Shown: positions 7,214 through 11,729 of the stretch, piece after piece
Position numbering within the stretch: the stretch's first letter is position 1
Layout of the letters: each line of letters opens with the position of its first letter
Source: Rhodococcus sp. IITR03
GTDB taxonomy: Bacteria; Actinomycetota; Actinomycetes; Mycobacteriales; Mycobacteriaceae
Length of the DNA: 11,729 nucleotides
Direction: 5' to 3'
NCBI GenBank assembly: GCA_001017865.1
Contig: LATQ01000212.1
Span: forward strand, 1 to 11,729
Program-made: the position numbers and the translations under genes
The notes under the pieces: generated by a model
Told to the model about the DNA's origin: nothing
Database searches by the model: none
The model's input: only the letters and a program-made list of their open reading frames with translations

Positions 7214-7255
7214 ATGCGAATGCAGAACACGGAGCGACGAGTATCGCATCGGTGA
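7214..7255 (+). CDS. Leader mini-ORF upstream of the MFS exporter
   Basis: An ATG at 7214 follows GAGGAGAAGTC, a near-ideal ribosome site, and encodes MRMQNTERRVSHR before TGA at 7253-7255. The peptide is strongly basic (five Arg of 13). It ends two bases before a GC-rich hairpin (7258-7271) and 108 bases before the exporter ATG, in the same frame. The arrangement resembles leader peptides that control resistance or transport genes by attenuation. It does not match the cysteine-rich leaders known from mycobacteria. Translation is inferred only from the ribosome site. Confidence 0.45.
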   Translation: MRMQNTERRVSHR

Positions 7256-7257
7256 TC

Positions 7258-7337
7258 CCGCCTTCCGGCGGTCCGATCCCGGCGTGCCCTCACTTCGTGT
7301 TGCATTCCGTTCCGGTCCTGCCCTCGACTCCGTCGAG
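7258..7337 (+). promoter_or_regulatory. Two hairpins between the leader ORF and the exporter start
   Basis: CCGCC-TTCC-GGCGG (7258-7271) directly follows the leader stop, and CTCGAC-TCC-GTCGAG (7323-7337) lies 26 bases before the exporter ATG. Neither has a T-run, so control of ribosome access or Rho-type attenuation is more likely than intrinsic termination. An attenuation role is inference; the pairings are seen. Confidence 0.35.
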
Positions 7338-7363
7338 CGCCGACTTCTTCCAAGGACCCCGTC

Positions 7364-8801
7364 ATGTCCTCGCATCATGCTGCGGTTCCGCAGCTCTCGT
7401 CACCGACCTCCGTCGATCCACCTCCCACGCATCACGACATTCTTGCGGTGCTGCTTCCCCTGCTAGCCGCGCTGTTCGCGGCGTTGCTCTCGGGCACCGT
7501 CGCGATCCCCGCGCTGCCGGCCGTCACGGCGGAACTCGGTGGCGGGTCCGTAGGCATGACCTGGATCATCACGGTCGCTCTCCTGGCCAACGCGACCACC
7601 ACCCCGGTCTGGGGATCGATATCCGACCGATACGACACACGCCTTCTCGTCCAGGCCGCTCTGCTGACGCTGACGGCGGGGTCGATGGTCTCTGCCTGCG
7701 CTCCGGCCCTGCCCGTTCTCCTTGCCGGCCGCGTGGTGCAAGGGATCGGCCTCGGCGGCGTCGTGGCCGTCACCGTCGCGGTGCTCGGCGCTCTCATCCA
7801 CCGCGGGAACAGGGCCGCTATGCCGGGTACGGCGCCGTGGTCATGGCGGTGTCGATGGCCGGCGGTCCGCTCCTCGGCGGAGCCTCGTCGATACGCCCCT
7901 CGGCTGGCGGGCCTGCTTCCTCGTTCCCGCGGCACCGGCCGCCGTGACACTGGTCGCACTGCGACGCAGGCTGAAGCCGCGACCGCGCAGTTCGTCGGAC
8001 GCGCGGATCGACTGGGTCGGCGCGGTACTGCTCACGGCCGGGGTGACGCTGGTGCTCGTGTGGGTCAGCGCCGGAAATGGGAGCCGGTCGTCGTGGCCGC
8101 AGGTCGGATACCTCGTCGTCGGCAGTGTCCTGCTCGTCGCTGGGCTCGCCGTCGAACGCCGCACTCCCGCACCTGTGGTGCCGGTGGATCTGCTCGGGCA
8201 GCGCACCGTGGCGTGTGCGCTGATCACCTCCGTGTCGTCCGGGTTCGCGTTCTATGCAGCGCTGTCCTTCCTCAGCGAGTACTTCCAGGCGGTGCGCCAC
8301 CACACGGCCACCGCCACAGGGATCCTGCTGACCCCCTTGGTGTTCGGACTCGCATCGTCCTCCTTCGCCTCGGGTCGTCTCATCACCCGCTCCGGCAGGT
8401 GGAAGGCACTGCTCGTGGCCGGGTCCGTGCTCCAGGTCGCCGGATGCGCGATGCTCACGTTCGCCGACGGCAACACCGCTCTGTGGTGGATCGAGCTTGC
8501 AGGCCTGCTGCTCGGCCTGGGAATCGGGGTCCTGTTGCAGAACCTCGTGACGCTGGTCCAGAACGCCGTCGCCCCGGAGCGTTTCGGAGCGGCCGGTGCG
8601 GCGGTCTTCTTCTTCCGCCTCATCGGAGCGGCCGTGGGTCTACCCCTCCTCGCCGCGACGGTCCCGCCCCACGGCGACGGCACCGACCAGGTCTTCTTCC
8701 TGCTGTCGGTGCTGTCCGTCGTCGGACTCGTCGCAGTCGCGCTGCTGCCGAACCAACGGCTGCGCACCTCCTTCGCCACAGCGGAGGAACCATCGCGGTG
8801 A
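7364..8801 (+). CDS. MFS drug-type efflux transporter (DHA2/EmrB-QacA-like), frame broken
   Basis: This is a major facilitator superfamily exporter, a proton-driven efflux pump in the cytoplasmic membrane; the substrate is unknown. The ATG at 7364 follows AAGGA by seven bases. Helix 1 (ILAVLLPLLAALFAALLSGT) leads into IPALPAVTAELG. Motif A appears as VWGSISDRYDTR, motif B-like as LLAGRVVQGIGLGG, and the antiporter motif C region as VSMAGGPLLGG followed by TPLGWRACFLVP, all DHA-type. The second half has many more helices (for example WVGAVLLTAGVTLVLVWVSA, and later LAGLLLGLGIGVLLQNLVTL). Two frame steps, near 7813 and 7894, each have the sign of one missing base; adding two bases gives exactly 480 codons, right for a 14-helix DHA2 member. 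It is preceded by a leader ORF and hairpins and followed after 69 bases by the AHSA1 gene, probably in one operon. The divergent neighbour encodes a secreted peptide. Confidence 0.9.
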
Positions 8802-8823
8802 AACGGACCGCGGAGGCAGCCGG

Positions 8824-8871
8824 ATGCAGGACAATTCCGATAAGGCGAGCGCCCATCGAGAGGAGCCGTGA
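8824..8871 (+). CDS. Possible 15-residue mini-ORF coupled to the AHSA1 gene
   Basis: An ATG at 8824 behind GGAGGCAGCCGG encodes MQDNSDKASAHREEP and stops at TGA 8869-8871, which overlaps the ATG of the next gene (TGATG). The gene's own ribosome site, AGAGGAG, lies inside it. It may serve only to bring ribosomes to the next start, or it may be chance; nothing suggests a functional peptide. Confidence 0.25.
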   Translation: MQDNSDKASAHREEP

Positions 8872-9359
8872 TGAGCACGCCGAGGACGATCACAGGCGAA
8901 GTGAGCCCGGAGCGTGATTGCCCGAGCGACTCGTCGCTGGTGCGGCTGATCTACCACCGCAACTTCCTGCTCCCGATCGGTGAGGTCTGGGCGGCACTCA
9001 CCGACTCGGAGAAGCTGGGTCGTTGGTACGGCACGTACACCGGCGACCCCGCCACGGGCCGTGTGCTCCTGACCATGACGGACGACCACGACTCGGCCAC
9101 CACCTACGTCGACATCCTCCGGTGTTCTCCCCCGGAGGGATTCGCCGTCGACGTGGACGGGTGGCAGCTCGAGGTGGTGCTGCGCCAAGTCGGGAAGGTC
9201 ACCACCCTCGAGTTCACACACCGGCACGTCCCGCGCTCGGAGGCCGGAGAGATCGGGCCGGGGTGGCAGTACTACCTCGACCGCCTCGACGCAGCACTGG
9301 CCGGCACCCGCCCGCCGTTGTGGGACGACTACCTCGACCTGGTCGACGAATACCGCTGA
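8871..9359 (+). CDS. AHSA1/SRPBCC (START-like) domain protein
   Basis: This is a 162-residue protein of the SRPBCC superfamily, AHSA1 branch, a cytoplasmic hydrophobic-pocket fold named after the Hsp90 co-chaperone Aha1 C-terminal domain. In bacteria such proteins are mostly uncharacterised. The segment LIYHRNFLLPIGEVWAALTD followed by SEKLGRWYGTYTGD is the diagnostic first strand and helix of the fold. EFTHRHVPRSEAGEIGPGWQ followed by YYLDRLDAALAG is the typical C-terminal strand and long helix. I chose ATG 8871 over the adjacent GTG 8868 because AGGAG is five bases upstream of 8871. The frame is intact. It follows the MFS exporter by 69 bases and is probably cotranscribed. A separate promoter region with the shared palindrome begins about 50 bases after its stop. 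Confidence 0.88.
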   Translation: MSTPRTITGEVSPERDCPSDSSLVRLIYHRNFLLPIGEVWAALTDSEKLGRWYGTYTGDPATGRVLLTMTDDHDSATTYVDILRCSPPEGFAVDVDGWQLEVVLRQVGKVTTLEFTHRHVPRSEAGEIGPGWQYYLDRLDAALAGTRPPLWDDYLDLVDEYR

Positions 9360-9406
9360 CCGGCGCCTTTCGCTGCAGTGATCCGCCCGACGAGCACCAT
9401 CGGATT

Positions 9407-9426
9407 CGAGTAGCGCACTACCCGTG
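9407..9426 (+). promoter_or_regulatory. Shared palindrome, copy 3 (DUF2235 hydrolase)
   Basis: CGAGTAG-CGCA-CTACCCG followed by TG has one mismatch in the dyad. The first 16 bases, with the T at 9406, are identical to copy 2. The CGTG end faces the hydrolase gene and stops 63 bases before its ATG. The GTG inside it at 9424 is an unlikely start codon because no ribosome site precedes it. Confidence 0.55.
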
Positions 9427-9489
9427 AGACCTCCCGAGCCGCCTCCTAGCGTCGAATCCACCAGCCGGTCGCATTCAGGGAGCACTAAG

Positions 9490-10704
9490 ATGCCGCAGCC
9501 CGGAACGAACACACCACCGACAGAGATCGCGCAGCAGGTCGTCAGGAGGAAGGGGTCGAAGAACATCGTCCTGTGCTTCGACGGCACGGGAAACGAAATT
9601 CGGGCGAAGGGGAACACCAACGTCGTCCGCCTGTTCCGTGCGCTCGAGAACACGACAGGCGAACAGGTCACCTACTACGACCCCGGCGTCGGTACCTTCT
9701 CCTCCGCCGGGGCCTCGACGCGTGTGGGACAGAGGATCTCTCGCACGCTCGGCCTCGCGTTCGGTGTCGGTATCAAGACGAACCTCGCAGAGGCCTACAC
9801 GTTCCTGATGAAGCAGTGGGAACCCGGCGATCGGATCTATCTCTTCGGGTTCAGCCGGGGTGCCCACACAGCACGTGCCTTCGCAGCGATGTTGCATCTC
9901 GTCGGACTTCCACGAGCGTCGTCCGAGAATCTCGTGCAGTACGCGATCGCCGCGTATGCCCGTCGCAGGTCCTGGGGCTCCGACGACTTCGCGTGCGCCG
10001 AACAGTTCGCGACGACCGTGTGCCGCGCGTCGAACGGGACGTTCTCCGTCCCCGTGCACTACCTCGGGATCTGGACAGCGTCAGCGCACCCGGGATCTTC
10101 GAGAAGGACCACCACTTCGAGAAGACGGCGGAGTTGCCGAACGTGGAAGCCGGCCGGCACGCGATCTCCATCGACGAGTACCGCAGGCCGTACAAGGTGG
10201 ACGAGGTCGCCAACGACCGGATCGAGGAGGTCTGGTTCACGGGCGTCCACTCCGACGTCGGCGGTGGATTCGAGGACTGCCGACTCGCGGACATCTCGCT
10301 CCGCTGGTCCTCGAGGGCGCCCTCGACCACGGCGTGCTCCTGCGCCGAACGGTGAGCCTGCGGCAGCTTCCGAAACCGGAGCAGACGAGCGCGACGGCGA
10401 CGCCGACCCGGATGAGCGCATCTGGTGGCTCATCGGGCGAGGAACTCGTGAGATTCTCGGGGCACGATCTCCCGAAGGACTGAAGATCCACGAGAGCGTC
10501 AAGCTCCGGGAGGACGGTCTGGCGACCGGCTACGGAATCCGCATTGGGTCGATCCGGAGTGGTACACGCCGAAGCGCTACGACCTCGAGGTATCCGGCTA
10601 TACGAACCGCCGGACCGCGCCGCTCCGTCCCGATCGGAGGTCTCGGCGCACCGGGATCGGTCACAACTCCCGCGAACGCGACAACTCCGCCGACCTCGCC
10701 CTGA
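9490..10704 (+). CDS. DUF2235 (Tle1-like) alpha/beta hydrolase, frame broken
   Basis: This protein has the T6SS phospholipase effector Tle1-like catalytic domain (DUF2235), an alpha/beta hydrolase fold; members outside secretion systems are uncharacterised. From ATG 9490 (AGGGAG eight bases upstream) the product shows IVLCFDGTGNE (residues 26-36), YYDPGVGT (62-69), the nucleophile elbow LFGFSRGAHTARAFA with Ser122, then LGIWDSVSAPG and GVHSDVGGGFEDCRLADISL, which carry the expected catalytic Asp and His. Further on are IWWLIGRGTREIL, LKIHESVKLR and HWVDPEWYTPKRYD. An acidic insert (TGADERDGDADPDER) precedes IWWL. Four frame steps, near 10074, 10307, 10344 and 10535, all have the sign of one missing base. 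The last readable frame has no clear stop, so the end is uncertain; 10704 is the stop of another frame. There is no signal peptide. It is convergent with the sigma gene. Confidence 0.85.
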   Translation: MPQPGTNTPPTEIAQQVVRRKGSKNIVLCFDGTGNEIRAKGNTNVVRLFRALENTTGEQVTYYDPGVGTFSSAGASTRVGQRISRTLGLAFGVGIKTNLAEAYTFLMKQWEPGDRIYLFGFSRGAHTARAFAAMLHLVGLPRASSENLVQYAIAAYARRRSWGSDDFACAEQFATTVCRASNGTFSVPVHYLGIWTASAHPGSSRRTTTSRRRRSCRTWKPAGTRSPSTSTAGRTRWTRSPTTGSRRSGSRASTPTSAVDSRTADSRTSRSAGPRGRPRPRRAPAPNGEPAAASETGADERDGDADPDERIWWLIGRGTREILGARSPEGLKIHESVKLREDGLATGYGIRIGSIRSGTRRSATTSRYPAIRTAGPRRSVPIGGLGAPGSVTTPANATTPPTSP

Positions 10705-11729
10705 GGTGGCGCCGCTCGGGTTCGGTACCGGCGAGCTCGAGCGCCCGCCGATACGCTTCGGCCGCTTCGTCTTTCCGGCCGACCCGGCCCAGCAACTCGC
10801 TCGCGCCACCACGTACGGTCCGTAGTCGCGCAGACTCGGCTCCTCGGCGAGTCCGTCGAGGAGTTCGAGTCCGGCCGCAGACCCGTCGCGCATCGCCACC
10901 GCCACGGCGCGGTTCAGTGCGACGATCGGTGACGGGCTCAGGGCGGTCAGTACGTCGTAGAGGGCGACGATCTGCGGCCAGTCGGTGCTGTCGACGTCGC
11001 TTGCCTCGTCGTGCAACGCGGCTATCGCGGCCTGCACTCCGTACGGGCCGGGTGGTCCTCCGGTGAGCGCGGCGACCACCAGTGTGCTGCCCTCCTCGAT
11101 CATCGCGCGGTCCCATCGGGCGCGGTCCTGCGCGTCGAGCAGCATCACGGCGCCGGATGGATCGGTGCGCGCGTCTCGGCGGGCGTGGACGAGCAGCATC
11201 AGCGCGAGCAACCCGCTCACCTCCCGTTCCGCCGGCATCAGGCGGTGCAGGATGCGCGTGAGGCGGATTGCCTCCTCGGCGAGGTCGGGGCGTTGCAGAT
11301 GTTCGCCGCTGCTCGCGGCGTAGCCCTCGGTGAAGATCGAGTACAGCGCCGCGAGCACCACCGGCAGGCGCTCCGGCAGTTCGTCCGGTCCGGGCACCGG
11401 AACGGGATGCGGGCACCGCGGATCTTCTTCTTGGCCCGCACGATCCGCTGGGCCATCGTCGGCGACGGGACGAGGAAGGCCCGCGCGACCTCGTTCGTCG
11501 TGAGACCGCCGAGGCAGCGCAGGATCAGCGCGACGCGGTCGTCCGCCGCGAGGGCGGGGTGGGCGCACGTGAAGAACAGTTCGAGGCGGTCGTCCGGCAG
11601 TTCCCCGGCCTCGGGCGGTTCGTACGACGCGCGACGTTCGGTGTCGACGGCGAGCTCCGCCAGTCGCGTCGCGTACAACGCGGTCGGCGGCGCACCCGGT
11701 CCAGCGCTCGGCGCCTGCCGTGGTGAGCA
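10661..11729 (-). CDS. ECF42-type RNA polymerase sigma factor with C-terminal TPR-like extension (partial)
   Basis: This is an extracytoplasmic-function sigma factor of the large type with a C-terminal extension (ECF42, DUF6596). The 5' end, with most of sigma region 2, lies beyond the window. Readable parts are RALDRVRR (about 11705), the region 4 helix-turn-helix DDRVALILRCLGGLTTNEVA followed by RAFLVPSPTMAQRIVRAKKK (about 11550-11430), and the DUF6596 core ALYSIFTEGYAASSGEHLQR followed by PDLAEEAIRLTRILHRLMPA. A helical repeat tail contains ALNRAVAVAMRDG and RKDEAAEAYRRALELAG and ends in TGA at 10661-10663. Three frame steps, near 11685, 11405 and 10795, all have the sign of one missing base. 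ECF42 genes usually sit beside a DGPF/YCII-domain gene, which would be to the right of this window. Its tail converges with, and may overlap, the DUF2235 gene. Confidence 0.88.

Noticed and set aside
6925..7947. Long + strand ORF covering the divergent control region
   Set aside because: It has no ribosome site and runs into the MFS gene in a different frame. Only a short part near 7810-7895 is real MFS coding sequence, exposed by a frame break.
7116..9421. The 16-base direct repeat as attachment sites or transposon ends flanking the MFS-AHSA1 genes
   Set aside because: The repeats are palindromic, a third copy lies outside the pair, all three face start codons, and no integrase or transposase is present. 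A regulatory reading fits better.
9424..9489. GTG at 9424 as start of the DUF2235 protein
   Set aside because: It lies inside the shared palindrome, has no ribosome site and would add a Pro/Ser-rich stretch. ATG 9490 has AGGGAG upstream and gives a family-typical N-terminus.
10237..11568. 443-codon - strand ORF as a single protein
   Set aside because: Only its middle part is sigma-factor sequence. Its start lies in another frame of the sigma gene, and its end runs antisense through the DUF2235 gene.
1..11729. CRISPR arrays, insertion sequences, rRNA genes
   Set aside because: I saw no regularly spaced repeats, transposase motifs or rRNA-like sequence on either strand.

Overview
The window is high-GC DNA whose gene content points to an actinobacterium, most likely Rhodococcus or a close relative in the Mycobacteriales. 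The evidence is the opcA-pgl pair of the oxidative pentose phosphate branch, a Tat-exported gluconate-dehydrogenase-type module, an ECF42-type sigma factor, and GTG/ATG starts behind GA-rich Shine-Dalgarno sequences. Assignment to genus is inference.

Layout. Positions 1-1377 (+) hold the 3' end of opcA, overlapping pgl, then a very small unrecognised ORF. Positions 1378-1722 appear non-coding and lie between convergent transcription units. Positions 1723-4167 (-) hold a Tat-signalled gluconate 2-dehydrogenase subunit 3 protein followed directly by its GMC flavoprotein. Positions 4281-6386 (-) hold a compact three-gene cluster: an 82-residue soluble protein, a four-helix membrane protein and a three-helix membrane protein with an exported Ig-like domain. 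Positions 6555-6773 (-) encode a 72-residue secreted peptide precursor. A palindrome-rich divergent control region follows, then a leader mini-ORF (7214) and an MFS drug-type exporter (7364-8801), an AHSA1/SRPBCC protein (8871-9359) and a DUF2235 (Tle1-like) alpha/beta hydrolase (9490 to about 10704), all on +. A partial ECF42-type sigma factor (-) runs in from the right edge.

Two things stand out. First, a directional palindrome, GRGTAG-N4-CTACYCGTG, occurs three times. Each copy lies 60-115 bases upstream of a start codon with its CGTG end facing the gene: the secreted peptide, the MFS leader/exporter, and the DUF2235 hydrolase. This suggests an unnamed regulon joining a small exported peptide, an efflux pump and a lipase-like hydrolase. 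Second, eight genes cannot be read in one frame, yet conceptual re-framing restores family-typical proteins. About 19 clear breaks all have the sign of a single missing base, often in or beside short G/C runs. They hit housekeeping genes (pgl, opcA) as well as accessory ones, so I read them as sequence or assembly errors and not as gene decay. The genes between 4281 and 6773 and the AHSA1 gene have essentially intact frames. Products below are described as reconstructed, and their exact lengths depend on these corrections.
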